64,000 nucleotides of DNA from VRUE01 sp963704545 (GCA_963704545.1 OY969915.1:1-64000); one strand, 5' to 3'; positions 24,764 through 38,180 are shown, numbered from the stretch's first letter. Made by a program: numbers and translations. The notes: a model not told the origin generated them from the sequence alone.

Positions 24764-25670
24764 AGGCGAGGCGCTCGGGGGCTACGCGCACCACGTCCCA
24801 GGCGAGGCCGACCCGCTCGAGGCTGTCGATGACGATCGCCGAGACGTCCACCTGCCAGCGGCCGAGGCCGTGGGTGGCGGACGTCGGGAAAGCGTGGTGG
24901 TTGTTGTGCCAGGCCTCGCCGAAAGTCGGGATCGCGATCAGCGCCAGGTTGCGCGACTCGTCGGCCGTCTCGTAGTCGCGATTGCCGAAGACGTGGCAGA
25001 GCGAGTTGATGCTGTAGGTGAAGTGGTGAAGGACGAAGACGCGGACCAGGCCGCCCCAGAGCAGGCCGGTGAAGGCGGCGAAGAGGGTGCCGCCGATGAC
25101 CCAGCCCAGCGCGAAGGGCAGGAGGAGACCGCCGATCGCCCAGTAGAGGAAGGTGCGGTCGACCCAGTTGATCACCGGGTCCTCGATCAAATCGGGAGCG
25201 AACCGTTCCTTGTTGCCGCGCTGCGTGTGGATGAAGAGCCAGCCCATGTGAGCGTGGAAGAGGCCGCGCATCGCTCCCGACCAGCCGTGGCCGTGGTCGA
25301 CGTGTGGGCTGTGCGGGTCCCCCTCTTCGTCGGAGAAGGCGTGGTGCTTGCGGTGGTCGGCGACCCAGGAGATCACCGGGCCCTCGATCGCCGCCGACCC
25401 GAGGATCCCCAGCAGGCCGTGCATCCACTTCGTCGTTTTGAAGCTGCGGTGGGTGAGGTGGCGGTGGAAGCCGACAGTTACCCCGATCCCGGTGAAGAAG
25501 TACATCCCGAGGAAGAGGGAGACGTCACTCCAGTGCAGCGCCTGCCCCCAGACCTGCCAGCCGGCGAAGCCGATCGCGAGGAACGGGACCAGCGTCACCA
25601 GGCCGGTGATGATGCGGTCGCGGGTCTCGTTGGCGACCGGCTGGATGTCTGATGGGAGAGGACCTACCAC
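24750..25670 (-). CDS. Acyl-CoA/fatty acid desaturase (delta-9 type)
   Basis: 306-residue integral membrane di-iron enzyme. All three His boxes are present: HRHLTHRSFK, HRKHHAFSDEEGDPH and HNNHHAFPTSATHG. Four membrane spans fit the family. It probably makes monounsaturated fatty acids, the substrate of the cyclopropane synthase encoded divergently just upstream, so the two may form one lipid pathway. Confidence 0.92.
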   Translation of the reverse strand: MVGPLPSDIQPVANETRDRIITGLVTLVPFLAIGFAGWQVWGQALHWSDVSLFLGMYFFTGIGVTVGFHRHLTHRSFKTTKWMHGLLGILGSAAIEGPVISWVADHRKHHAFSDEEGDPHSPHVDHGHGWSGAMRGLFHAHMGWLFIHTQRGNKERFAPDLIEDPVINWVDRTFLYWAIGGLLLPFALGWVIGGTLFAAFTGLLWGGLVRVFVLHHFTYSINSLCHVFGNRDYETADESRNLALIAIPTFGEAWHNNHHAFPTSATHGLGRWQVDVSAIVIDSLERVGLAWDVVRVAPERLASKAA

Positions 25671-25732
25671 GCATGACGATCATACGGTGGAATAGACCGG
25701 AAGCCCGTGCAGCGCGCCTGTAGGGTTTTGGG

Positions 25733-26938
25733 ATGCCGTTCGCAAGCACCGCGAAGCTCCGGCAAGAGATCGAAGGTCGCATCCCCAAGCGCCCTTTTGC
25801 GATCGAGTTCTGGGACGGCACGCGGTTGCCGCCCACCGACGGCGACGGGCCGACCTTCTATGTGCGCTCGCCGCGCGCCGCTGCCCATGCACTGCGAGCG
25901 CCCGGGCAGCTCGGTCTCGGGCGCGCCTACGTCAGCGGCGATATCGAGGTCGACGACATCGACTCTGTGATCGAGCTGCTCGACGGCTGGCAGCCGCCGA
26001 CACTCGACGGCGCCGACAAGCGGGCGTTGCTGTTCGGTGCGGTGCGGGCCGCCGGGCTGATCAAGCCGCCGCCGCGGCCGCGCGCCGAGCTGCGCCCCAG
26101 CGGACGGCGTCACAGCAAGGAGCGCGACGCCCGCGCCGTACGTCACCACTACGACGTCTCCAACGGGTTCTTCGAGCTCTTCCTCGGCCCGACGATGGTC
26201 TACAGCTGCGCGATCTTCTCGCGCGGAGCGACGACATTGGAGGAGGCGCAGGAAGAGAAGCTGGAGACGGTCGCCCGCAAGCTGGAGCTGAAGGAGGGTG
26301 ACCGTGTGCTCGATGTCGGCTGCGGCTGGGGCGGCTTCCCGCTCTGGGCGGCGACCAAACATGGGGCCCGCGTCGTCGGCATCACCCTCTCCCCTCCCCA
26401 GGCCGAGAAGGCGCGGCAGCGGGCCGACGAGGCCGGCGTCGCCGATCAGGTCGATATCCGCGTCATGGATTACCGCGACCTCGCCGGCGAGCGCTTCGAC
26501 GCGATTGCCAGTATCGGCATGGTCGAGCACGTCGGCGCCTCCCAGATCGACGTCTACGCCCAAACCCTGGCCGGCCTACTCGAGTCGGGCGGGCGCCTGC
26601 TCAACCACGGGATCACGCGGCTGCGCTACGAGGACGCCGAGGCTGGTGCCTTCTCCGAGCGCTACGTCTTCCCCGACGCCGCCCCCTTGCACCTCTCGCG
26701 CAACCTGATGGCGCTCGAACGGGCCGGCTTCGTCACCCACCACGTCGAGGATTTTGCACCCGACTACGCCGAGACCCTGCGCCACTGGGCCCAGCGCCTC
26801 GACGACAACCTCGACGAGGCGATCCGCCTTGCTGGCCCCGAACGGGTGCGAGTCTGGCGGCTCTACCTGCGAGCGGCGCGCAATGGCTTCCTCTCAGGCT
26901 TTACCTCGATCTACCAGGCTCGCTGTTCTCTGGGCTGA
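25733..26938 (+). CDS. cfa: Cyclopropane-fatty-acyl-phospholipid synthase
   Basis: 401-residue SAM-dependent enzyme that adds a methylene or methyl group to unsaturated acyl chains. The N-terminal lipid-binding domain is followed by HHYDVSNGFFELFLG, the SAM site VLDVGCGWGGF, and FDAIASIGMVEHVG with the active-site Glu. The C-terminus GFTSIYQARCSL is typical. It is divergent from the desaturase, 62 bp apart. Confidence 0.93.
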   Translation: MPFASTAKLRQEIEGRIPKRPFAIEFWDGTRLPPTDGDGPTFYVRSPRAAAHALRAPGQLGLGRAYVSGDIEVDDIDSVIELLDGWQPPTLDGADKRALLFGAVRAAGLIKPPPRPRAELRPSGRRHSKERDARAVRHHYDVSNGFFELFLGPTMVYSCAIFSRGATTLEEAQEEKLETVARKLELKEGDRVLDVGCGWGGFPLWAATKHGARVVGITLSPPQAEKARQRADEAGVADQVDIRVMDYRDLAGERFDAIASIGMVEHVGASQIDVYAQTLAGLLESGGRLLNHGITRLRYEDAEAGAFSERYVFPDAAPLHLSRNLMALERAGFVTHHVEDFAPDYAETLRHWAQRLDDNLDEAIRLAGPERVRVWRLYLRAARNGFLSGFTSIYQARCSLG

Positions 26939-26946
26939 GAGCGCAT

Positions 26947-27636
26947 CTACGCTGGGAAGCCGGCTGTGACCTGAGGGATCGCCCAGTCGGCATCAGCTTG
27001 CTCGAGCTCGTCAACGGAGTAGCTGCCCGTTGCGACCCCGACGACTTTGATCCCGGCGCCGTGGCCGGCTTTGACGTCGCGGGGGGTGTCGCCGACGGCG
27101 ATGCAAGCGCCGTCTTGGAGGACGCCGCCGGAGACGAGGGTGCCGCGGCGCAGGGCGGCTTTGGTCACCTCGGTGCGGTCCGCTGAGTCGGAGCCGTAGC
27201 CGCCGAAGCTGAAGAAGCGGTTGAGGTTGGCGCGGCCGAGCTTGATGTGAGCAGCGGCTTCGATGTTGCCGGTGACGAGGCCGAGCAGATGGCCTGCATC
27301 GATCAGCCGGTCGAGCAGCTCCGGGATACCCGGCATCACCCGGTAGCCCTCGGACTCGGCGACCGTGGCGGGGAGGTGCTTGAGGTAGGAGCCGATCGCC
27401 TTCGCGCGCTCTTCCTGGCTGCCCTCGCGGCCGATCACCTCGCGGAAGACGATCGCGGCGATCTCGGGATCGGTCATGCCGGCGTCGGTGTGCTCGGCGA
27501 TGTCGACATCTACTCCGTGAAGTTCCGCGAAGGTGCGCCGCCAGGCGACGCCGCCGGCTCCTCCGGTGATGAGAAGGGTCCCATCGATATCGAAGAGGAC
27601 GGCACGGATCGCGCCGGGCTCACCCCTACTCGCCAC
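26947..27636 (-). CDS. HAD-superfamily phosphatase (phosphoglycolate phosphatase-like)
   Basis: 229 residues with the HAD motifs: VLFDIDGTLL (nucleophile Asp), LVTGN (motif II), TKAALRR (Lys region) and AVGDTPRDVKAGHGAG (motif IV). The cap domain is of the small helical type. It overlaps the cydB stop by 11 bp, so it is the last gene of the tkt-tal-pgi-cydAB run. Removal of a metabolic side product from the sugar-phosphate genes upstream is plausible, not shown. Confidence 0.86.
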   Translation of the reverse strand: MASRGEPGAIRAVLFDIDGTLLITGGAGGVAWRRTFAELHGVDVDIAEHTDAGMTDPEIAAIVFREVIGREGSQEERAKAIGSYLKHLPATVAESEGYRVMPGIPELLDRLIDAGHLLGLVTGNIEAAAHIKLGRANLNRFFSFGGYGSDSADRTEVTKAALRRGTLVSGGVLQDGACIAVGDTPRDVKAGHGAGIKVVGVATGSYSVDELEQADADWAIPQVTAGFPA

Positions 27637-28627
27637 TCAGCAGCTCCTTCTGCGAAAGCCAGTAGAGCAGGCCGAGGGCCGGCAGGACGAAAACCGCGGC
27701 AATCAGGAAGACGACGATCACGGCGGCAAGTGTCTCCGGAGGTGCGGCGGACTCGGTGATCTTCAGCGAGGTCGGCAGCAGGTAGGGGAACTGGGCGACG
27801 CCCCAGCCCCAGATCACGGCGACGACGGCGCCGATTGCCAGCGGGCGCAGGCCGCGGCGGGCGCCGCGCACCAGCATCGCGAGCACGGCGAGACCGCAGA
27901 GCGCGGAGACGACGACCAGCGGCATGGCCTCGTCGGTGAGGCGGTCATAGACGTAGCGGGTATCGGCGTGGAGGACGAAGAGGCCGGCGACGGCGAACGC
28001 TCCAGCCACCAGCGCCGCGGCGAGCGCCCGGCGCGCGAAGTACCCCTCGAGGTCGGCGGCGCCCGAGCGGCGCGCGTCGGCGACGAGGAAGACCGCGGCA
28101 AGGTAGGCACCACTGGCGACGAAGAGCGCCCCGGTGAACAAGGGCAAGGGCTGAAGCCAGCTCGAGAACGGGTCCCCATCGCCCCCCACGGGGACGTTGC
28201 CGTCGGCGATCGCGCCGACCACGGTGCCCATGAAGAATGGGGTGAGCACCGAGGAGAGAGCGAAGGTGGCGCCAAGGGCCCGCTTCGCCTCGGGCGAGCG
28301 GATCGTCTCGCGGAAGGCGAAGCCGGCCCCGCGCAGGACGATGCCGAACGCGGCCAGGGCCAGCGGCACGTACAGCGTCGACATGATCGCGCCGAAGGCC
28401 TCCGGGAAGGCGGTCCAGAGGACGACGAGGATGAAGATCAACCAGACGTGGTTGGCCTCCCAGACCGGGGTCAGCGAGCGCTCGATCAGCGCCCGGGGCC
28501 GCGCGCCCTTCTCGGCGCCCCCCGCGATCAGGTCCCAGAAGCCGGCGCCGAAATCGGCCCCGCCGAAGACCGCGTAGAGAGTGGCGCCGGTCCAGAGGAT
28601 CACCGCTGCGACGTCGGCGCGCGTCAT
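27626..28627 (-). CDS. cydB: Cytochrome bd ubiquinol oxidase subunit II
   Basis: 333-residue membrane protein, about eight spans, with the family marks GGADFGAGFWDLIAGG and WEANHVWLIFILVVLWTAFP near the start. With CydA it forms the bd oxidase that reduces oxygen with quinol and is insensitive to many inhibitors. Start is the ATG at 28627 behind GGGGAGGTGGAGGG, a strong ribosome site; an upstream open frame to 28738 is not needed. Confidence 0.95.
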   Translation of the reverse strand: MTRADVAAVILWTGATLYAVFGGADFGAGFWDLIAGGAEKGARPRALIERSLTPVWEANHVWLIFILVVLWTAFPEAFGAIMSTLYVPLALAAFGIVLRGAGFAFRETIRSPEAKRALGATFALSSVLTPFFMGTVVGAIADGNVPVGGDGDPFSSWLQPLPLFTGALFVASGAYLAAVFLVADARRSGAADLEGYFARRALAAALVAGAFAVAGLFVLHADTRYVYDRLTDEAMPLVVVSALCGLAVLAMLVRGARRGLRPLAIGAVVAVIWGWGVAQFPYLLPTSLKITESAAPPETLAAVIVVFLIAAVFVLPALGLLYWLSQKELLSGE

Positions 28628-28691
28628 CCCTCCACCTCCCCGCCGACGGGCCTGAAAGGAGACATATAGGCGTGTTTGAGGCCCGTCGGCA

Positions 28692-30083
28692 TCAGGAGGC
28701 CAGCTCCGCCGGGGGGCCGTAGGGGGTCTCGCCGTCATCGGCGGCCTCGTCCTGCTCGCGCCAGCGTCGCGAGAGCGTGCGCAGGACGAGGATCGCGATC
28801 GTGCCCAGTGCCGCGTAGAGCAACAGCACCGCGCCGAAGGCGAACCAGATCCCCTCCGCCTCGGTCACCGCTTCCTCGGTGCGCATGAGGCCCTGAACGA
28901 TCCAGGGCTGACGGCCGACCTCGGTGACGATCCAGCCGCACCAGAGGGCGACGATCGAGGCAACGCCGGAGACCGCAACCGCGCGCAGGAACCAGGGCGT
29001 GCCGGGCAACTCACGCCGGCGCCACCAGACGAAGCCGAACCAGAGGGCCAGCCCCATCAGGGCGGTGCCGATCCCGACCATCGCGTCGAAGGAGAGGTGC
29101 AGCAGGGTGTTGGCCGGCGGCTCCTCGTTATCGGGGATCTGGTCGAGGCCGGTGACCACCGTGTCGCGGCTGAAGCCGACCAGGAAGGAGTCGAGGCCGG
29201 GGATCGGGATCGCGCCCTTGACGCCGTCCTCGGTGCAGATGCCACCGATGTACTCGGTCTGGTCGGGGCCAGTTTCCTGGATGCACTCCATCGCCGCGAA
29301 CTTGGCGGGCTGGTGGTCGGCGATCGCCCGGGCGGCGGTGTCGCCGACGAAGAGCTGGATCGGCGTGGCGATGCAGGCGATCGTCAGCGGGATAACCACG
29401 CCCAGCCGGTGCAGGCGGTCGCGCCGGCCCCGCAGCATGCCGACCGCGTAGATCGAGGCGACGAGGAAGCCGGCCACCATGTAGGCGGCGAGGAGCATGT
29501 GCGGCACCTCGTAGCCGGTGGCCGGGTTGAAGAGGATCTCGAGCGGGTCGGTGCCGACCACCTTGCCGCTGGCGTCGAGGGTGAACCCCTGTGGCTGGTT
29601 CATCCAGGCGTTGGCGGTGACGACCGAGAAGGCTCCACCGATGCCGGTGATCACCATCGGCACGCCGGACCAGAAATGGGCCCAGCCGCTGAGCCGCTTC
29701 CAGCCGTAGATGTAGATCGCGAGGAAGATCGCCTCGGTGAAGAAGAAGATGCCCTCGATCGCGAAGGCGATCCCGAAGGCGTCACCGAAGCGTTCCATGA
29801 AGCGGGGCCAGAGCAGGCCGAACTCGAAGCTGAGCACGGTGCCGGTGACGGCGCCGACGGCAAAGGTCACCGCCATCGCCTTCGACCAGCGCCGCGCCAA
29901 CCGCATCGCGTCGTCGTCACCGCGCCTGAGGCCGAGCCAGTTGGCGGTGAGGATGATCGCCGGCAGGGCGACGCCGATGCAGGCGAGGACGATGTGGAAG
30001 GCGAGGGTGAAGGCCATCAGCTCGCGCGCGGCGAGCAGGTTGGACTGCGACGCCGCGAGCGGGAGGGCGTCGAGCAGAGGCAC
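28692..30083 (-). CDS. cydA: Cytochrome bd ubiquinol oxidase subunit I
   Basis: 463 residues with nine spans. N-terminal FTLAFHIVLACIGVALPAI has the haem b595 His, FGIAFAIEGIFFFTEAIFLA holds the conserved Glu of the proton path, and GRQPWIVQGLMRTEEAV lies at the Q-loop end. The short Q-loop suggests the actinobacterial type. It begins 3 bp after the pgi stop, so it is in the same transcript as the sugar-phosphate genes. Confidence 0.95.
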   Translation of the reverse strand: MPLLDALPLAASQSNLLAARELMAFTLAFHIVLACIGVALPAIILTANWLGLRRGDDDAMRLARRWSKAMAVTFAVGAVTGTVLSFEFGLLWPRFMERFGDAFGIAFAIEGIFFFTEAIFLAIYIYGWKRLSGWAHFWSGVPMVITGIGGAFSVVTANAWMNQPQGFTLDASGKVVGTDPLEILFNPATGYEVPHMLLAAYMVAGFLVASIYAVGMLRGRRDRLHRLGVVIPLTIACIATPIQLFVGDTAARAIADHQPAKFAAMECIQETGPDQTEYIGGICTEDGVKGAIPIPGLDSFLVGFSRDTVVTGLDQIPDNEEPPANTLLHLSFDAMVGIGTALMGLALWFGFVWWRRRELPGTPWFLRAVAVSGVASIVALWCGWIVTEVGRQPWIVQGLMRTEEAVTEAEGIWFAFGAVLLLYAALGTIAILVLRTLSRRWREQDEAADDGETPYGPPAELAS

Positions 30084-30086
30084 GGC

Positions 30087-31723
<1,637 letters not shown>

Positions 31724-31727
<4 letters not shown>

Positions 31728-32820
31728 GCGCGCGCCCCGGCCTGTGACTCGATCGTCTTCAACATCTCGTCCCACGACTTGGCGAAGGCCTCCTTGCCCT
31801 CCTCCTGCAGCCGCTTGGCGAGCGCGGCGATGTCGATGCCGGCGTCCCCGAATTCCGCCAGCACCCGATCGCAGTCGCCGCCGTCGGCGGGGACCAGCGC
31901 GCCGACCTCGCCGTGGTCGGCAAAGGCGTGAAGGGTCGGCTCGGGCATCGTGTTGACGGTGAAAGGCGAGGCGAACCCCTCGATGTAGAGGACGTCGGAG
32001 GCGTCGGGATCCTTCGTCCCCGTGCTGGCCCAGAGCAGTCGCTGCGGGCGTGCGCCCTCGTTCATCAGCCGCTGCACGCGCGGCGAGTCGAGCAGCTCGC
32101 GGTAGGCGCGGTAGGCCTGGAAGCCGATCGCCAGGCCGAGCCGATTGTGCAGCTCGTCCGGCACCTCGTCGCTGACGGCGACGTCCCAGCGGCTCATGAA
32201 GATCGAGGCGACCGAGGCGACGTCGGCGCTGAGCCCGGCCTCTATCCGCCGTTCGATTCCCTTCATGTAGGCGTCGGCCGCGGCGAGGTACTGCTCCGCG
32301 TCGAACAGCAGCGTGACGTTGATCGGAATGCCGGCGAAGATCGACTCCTCGATCGCCGTCAGGCCGGCCTCGGTGCCGGGGATCTTGATGAAGAGGTTGT
32401 CGCGCTCCGCTTTGGCATGCAGGGCGACGGCCTCCTCGATCGTCGCTTCGGCGTCGTCGGCGATCAGCGGCGAGACCTCGAGCGAGCAGTAGCCGTCGAC
32501 GCCGGCGGTGCGCTCGTGGACGCCTTTGAAGAGGTTGGTGGCGTCGCGCAGGTCGGCGAGCGCCAGCTCGAAGAAGATCCGCTCCGTGGGGGTGGCGCCG
32601 ATTCCCTCCTCGGTTATGGCGCTGTCGCTCAACTCGGCGATCTGCTCGTCGTAGGCGTCGCCGCCCGAGATCGCCTTGTCGAAGATCGTCGGGTTCGAGG
32701 TCAGGCCGGTGACGGAGAGGTCCCTGATGTAGCCCTCGAGCGTGCCGTCGGCCAGCATCGTGCGGGTGATGTTGTCGAGCCAGAGGCTCTGGCCCGCCTC
32801 GTGCAACTTCGCGGTCGGCT

Positions 32821-32824
<4 letters not shown>
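31724..32824 (-). CDS. tal: Transaldolase
   Basis: 366-residue transaldolase of the longer actinobacterial type. QSLWLDNITR at the start, GLTSNPTIFDKAI, and NLFIKIPGTEAGLTA with the Schiff-base Lys are clear. It moves a three-carbon unit between sugar phosphates. The ATG overlaps the tkt stop (ATGA), and its stop overlaps the pgi start, so all three are coupled. Confidence 0.95.
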
Positions 32825-34869
<2,045 letters not shown>

Positions 34870-34888
34870 CGCATCCGATCCTATGTGA

Positions 34889-34954
34889 GGCGTCGGGGGT
34901 GGGTCTCCGGGCCGGCCTTCGGCCGGGAGTTCCCGGAGATCCACCCCCGACGCC
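34889..34954. repeat. Long inverted repeat with apical hairpin
   Basis: Arms 34889-34911 and 34932-34954 pair at 22 of 23 positions; the apex is a perfect CCGGCC-TTC-GGCCGG hairpin. It lies between the kinase stop and the tkt start on the minus strand, 20 bp before tkt. No T-run follows, so a classic intrinsic terminator is unlikely. Confidence 0.7.
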
Positions 34955-34982
34955 CCGATGTCCCGTTCCCGCGGAGGAGAGC

Positions 34983-36758
34983 TCAGGGTTCGATGCGGGT
35001 GACCGTGCCGTCGCCGTTGCTGGCGACCCAGACGGCCTCGCTGTCGACCGCGACGGCGCCAGGGCCGGGGCCGACCGAGATCGGCCCACCGATCGTCCTG
35101 CCGCTCTCGATGTCGATCCTGATCACGCTCCCTTCGGCCGAGCGGCCGACCCAGACGATGCTGGTGCCGGCGTCGATCCCACCGGGCCGGTCCCCGACGT
35201 CGATCGGGTCGCCGAAGATCGCGCGAATCGACGGGTCCACCCGGGTGACCGTGCCGGAGCGGCTGTTGGCGACCCAGACGAGCCCGCCCCCGACGGTGAT
35301 GCCGGCGGGGCCACGGCCGACGCGGATCGGCGTGTCAGCCGTGGCGGTGGCGAGGTCGACGCGACGAACGGACCCGGCGGTGGCGCTGCTCACCCAGACC
35401 GCCCCGGCCCCCGCCGCGAGCCGTAGCGGCGCCGAGTGAGGCGGGATTCCGCGCTCGACCGGCCGGTTCGTCTCGGCGTCGATCGCGGTTAGCCCGGCGC
35501 CCTCGTCGTCGGCAACCCACAGCCGGCCGCCGGCGAAGACGACCGCGCCGGGCCTGCCGCCGACGGCCACCCGCGCGATCACGCGCCCGTTCGAGTCGGT
35601 TCGCAGGACCGTGCCGGTGCGCGGGTTCGAGACCCAGACCGAGCCGGCCCCGATCGCGACGCCCGACACGCCCCTGCCCAGCCGCGTCCTCGACCTCACC
35701 TCGCGGGTCTCCGAGTCGACGGCGGAGAGCGTGCCGTCCCGCGCGCTCGTCACCCAGACCGCTTTCGGGCCGACGGCAAGGCGCAGGGGCGGGCTGGCGA
35801 CCGCGATCGGATCGGAAACCGAGACGTCGTCGCCGCCCAGCAAGCTCAGAAGGAAGGCGACCAGCAGGACAAGGGCAGAGGCACCGCCCAAGAACGCGAA
35901 GAGGAAGGCGGCGCCGATCGGGCGCCGCCAGCGGCTGAGCCCCACGGCGTCCGGCTCCGCCAGCACCCGGGTGGGGGCGGGCGTCGCTCCCTCGCATTCG
36001 CGCGCCACCTCGATCATCGCCCCGGCGCTCGGGTAGCGGTCGGCCGGGTCCTTGGCGACCGCCCGTTCGATCACGGCGTCGATCCCCTTCGGCACCTCCG
36101 GCTCAGTATCGGCCTCCTTGCGGGCGTAGGGCGCAATCCCCGTCAGCACCTCGTAGAGGACACAGCCGAGCGAGTAGATGTCGGCCGCGGGGCCCACCTG
36201 CTCTCCCCGCCACTGCTCGGGCGGCATGTACTCGACGGTGCCGACGATCGAGGCGCTGCTGCCGGCGTCGGTCCCCTCGATCGCCTTGGCAAGACCGAAG
36301 TCCGAGAGGTAGGCACGATCCCCTTCGACCAGGATGTTGTGGGGCTTGACGTCGCGGTGGACGATGCCGGCGGCGTGGGCGGCGTCGAGAGCGTCGGCGA
36401 CCTGGCTCAGCAGGCCGATCGCCCGGGCCGGCTCCAGCGGGCCCTCGCGCCGGATCAGCTTTCGCAGATCGCCGCCCTCGACCAGGCGCATGGCGACGAT
36501 CAGCTCGCCGTCCTCCTCGCGAGCGTCGTAGACGGGAACGACGTTGGGGTGGTCGAGGCTCGCGGCGAGGCGCGACTCGCGCAGGAACCTCTCGCGGAAG
36601 CCAGCCTGACCGGCGAGCTCGTGGGCGATCACCTTCAGCGCGACAGGCCGTTCCAGCGCCACCTGCGTCGCCCGGTAGACGACGCCCATGCCGCCACGCG
36701 CGATCAGCGAATCGATCCGGTAGCCGGCGAGCGTCGAACCGATCGAAGGTTCTCCCAC
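34983..36758 (-). CDS. Membrane Ser/Thr protein kinase with beta-propeller sensor
   Basis: 591 residues. The kinase domain (about 12-265) has the Gly loop ARGGMGVVYRA, VALKV Lys, HRDVKPHN, SDFGLAK and the activation-segment end PPEQW. One membrane span (about 285-310) follows, then an outer domain of repeated blades such as VGPKAVWVTSARDGTLSAVD and GAGSVWVSNPRTGTVLR, as in virginiamycin B lyase or NHL-like propellers. It likely senses a ligand outside the cell. Its neighbours include an FHA protein that could read its phosphorylation. Confidence 0.9.
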   Translation of the reverse strand: MGEPSIGSTLAGYRIDSLIARGGMGVVYRATQVALERPVALKVIAHELAGQAGFRERFLRESRLAASLDHPNVVPVYDAREEDGELIVAMRLVEGGDLRKLIRREGPLEPARAIGLLSQVADALDAAHAAGIVHRDVKPHNILVEGDRAYLSDFGLAKAIEGTDAGSSASIVGTVEYMPPEQWRGEQVGPAADIYSLGCVLYEVLTGIAPYARKEADTEPEVPKGIDAVIERAVAKDPADRYPSAGAMIEVARECEGATPAPTRVLAEPDAVGLSRWRRPIGAAFLFAFLGGASALVLLVAFLLSLLGGDDVSVSDPIAVASPPLRLAVGPKAVWVTSARDGTLSAVDSETREVRSRTRLGRGVSGVAIGAGSVWVSNPRTGTVLRTDSNGRVIARVAVGGRPGAVVFAGGRLWVADDEGAGLTAIDAETNRPVERGIPPHSAPLRLAAGAGAVWVSSATAGSVRRVDLATATADTPIRVGRGPAGITVGGGLVWVANSRSGTVTRVDPSIRAIFGDPIDVGDRPGGIDAGTSIVWVGRSAEGSVIRIDIESGRTIGGPISVGPGPGAVAVDSEAVWVASNGDGTVTRIEP

Positions 36759-36784
36759 GCGGCGGTTATACCGCCGCGCAACGA

Positions 36785-36818
36785 CGAAGGGCCCCCTCCC
36801 GGAGGAGAGGGCCCTTCG
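36785..36818 (-). terminator. Hairpin downstream of the TolB-like gene
   Basis: Arms CGAAGGGCCC(C/T)CTCC pair at all but one position. It is 50 bp after the TolB-like stop and 27 bp before the kinase start. No T-tract is present, as is common for actinobacterial terminators, so the call is tentative. Confidence 0.5.
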
Positions 36819-36867
36819 CGCTGGAGCCGGGGGGAGTCCTTGCAGAGCCCCCCGAGACCGGATGGGC

Positions 36868-37956
36868 TCAGCGCCGCACCGGCTGCCAGGCGAGGATGGG
36901 GCCGATCGTGGTCGTCACTTCGCTTTCGTAGTAGTCGACGACTTCCGCGTAGGCGCGGCGGCCACTGGCCACGTCGATCACCGAGAGTGACTGGTCCTCA
37001 TCGGTCGCCGTGAAGGCGGCGACCTGGCGCCCATCGGAAGAGAAGACCGCGTTGGTCTTCGACTGGTCGGGGAGATCGGCCAGCCTGCGACCCTTGCCGC
37101 CGATCCGCTTCACCCAGAGCCCCTCGTCGCGGCGGAAGAGCAGGGTGCGACCGTTGGTGGTGGCGTCGACGACGTAGGACGAACCAGCGCCGGCGATCAG
37201 CTCGCGCACTTTCCGCCCGTCGCTGCGCATCGTGTAGATGTCGGCATATGCGCTCGGCCCCTCACCGCTCTCGCCACGGCTGAAGACGATCGTCTTGCCG
37301 AGGTTGCGGGGTGCGTACTCGTCGATCCGAGCGGTGCGGGTGAGCCGGGCCAGGCGAGCGCCCGAGGGCCGCACCGTGTAGACGTCGTCGGCGGTGCCGC
37401 CGCCCGTCTCGGCCGTGCTGCGGACGAAAGCGATCGCGCTTCCGTCGGGCGAGAACGAGGCTTCGTGGTCGTCCTCGGGGGACGACGTCAGCGGGTGCAG
37501 GCCGCTGCCACCCGTCTTCACCGTGTAGAGATCGCGCGGGCCGCCGGCCGAGGCGCGGCGCTCGAAGACGACGAACCTGCCGCTCGGAGACACCAGCGGC
37601 CGCCCGTCGACCTCCGGCCCGCTGGTGAGCTGGCGCTGGCCGGAGCCGTCGGCACGCATCGCGTAGACGTCGCCGCCTCGGACGAAGGCGATCGTCTTGC
37701 CGTCGGCCGAGAAGGCCGGTTCGCTGTCGGCCGGGTCTTCGGTGAGCTGGTTGAGGTGGTGGTCACGCATGGCGTAGATGCCGCCCTGCGGTGCTTTCGG
37801 CTCGGCTTTTTTCCCTTCGACTTCGTACTCGCGGTGGTCGACCGTGACCATCGAGAAGACGATCGCGCCGGTTCGCGCCGGAGCCGCTGAGGCAGATGCC
37901 GGCAGCGCCGCCGCCAGCATGACGATGAATGCGGTGAGTGTGATTCGGTTGAACAT
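36868..37956 (-). CDS. Secreted TolB-like beta-propeller protein
   Basis: 362 residues with a signal peptide (about 1-24, ending ASASAAPA) and at least five WD40-like/PD40 repeats: AFSADGKTIAFVRGGDVYAM, SPSGRFVVFERR, SFSPDGSAIAFVRS. Propellers of this type bind proteins or peptidoglycan parts. It has no Pal or Tol partner nearby. The ATG at 37956 follows an AAGGGGAGT site; the upstream frame to 38070 is not supported. Confidence 0.82.
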   Translation of the reverse strand: MFNRITLTAFIVMLAAALPASASAAPARTGAIVFSMVTVDHREYEVEGKKAEPKAPQGGIYAMRDHHLNQLTEDPADSEPAFSADGKTIAFVRGGDVYAMRADGSGQRQLTSGPEVDGRPLVSPSGRFVVFERRASAGGPRDLYTVKTGGSGLHPLTSSPEDDHEASFSPDGSAIAFVRSTAETGGGTADDVYTVRPSGARLARLTRTARIDEYAPRNLGKTIVFSRGESGEGPSAYADIYTMRSDGRKVRELIAGAGSSYVVDATTNGRTLLFRRDEGLWVKRIGGKGRRLADLPDQSKTNAVFSSDGRQVAAFTATDEDQSLSVIDVASGRRAYAEVVDYYESEVTTTIGPILAWQPVRR

Positions 37957-38066
37957 CGGACTCCCCTTTCGGTGGATTGCACTTGCATCACCGATGCTCG
38001 ACTGCGGGACCGTGCGCGAAAACGACAGCGGCGGCGCGAACCGGGCCACGTTTGACCCGGCTCGTG

Positions 38067-38169
38067 CCACCCGAGACGCGGGGCACCTCTCGCCCTGACA
38101 AACGTCGGCCTAATTAGGCCGACGTTTTGAGTATCCGCCAGTTCGAGAGGTGCCCCGCGTCTCGGGTGG
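38067..38169. repeat. Long inverted repeat with 28-nt palindromic apex
   Basis: 26-bp perfect arms (38067-38092, 38144-38169) enclose unequal internal-loop strands and a perfect palindrome AAACGTCGGCCTAA/TTAGGCCGACGTTT at 38100-38127. It lies between the FHA gene stop (minus) and the TolB-like start. Confidence 0.8.
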
Positions 38170-38180
38170 TAGGCAATCCG

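Noticed and set aside
27533..28669. Plus-strand open frame of 378 codons
   Set aside because: Antisense to cydB; Gly/Glu/Arg-rich with no motif.
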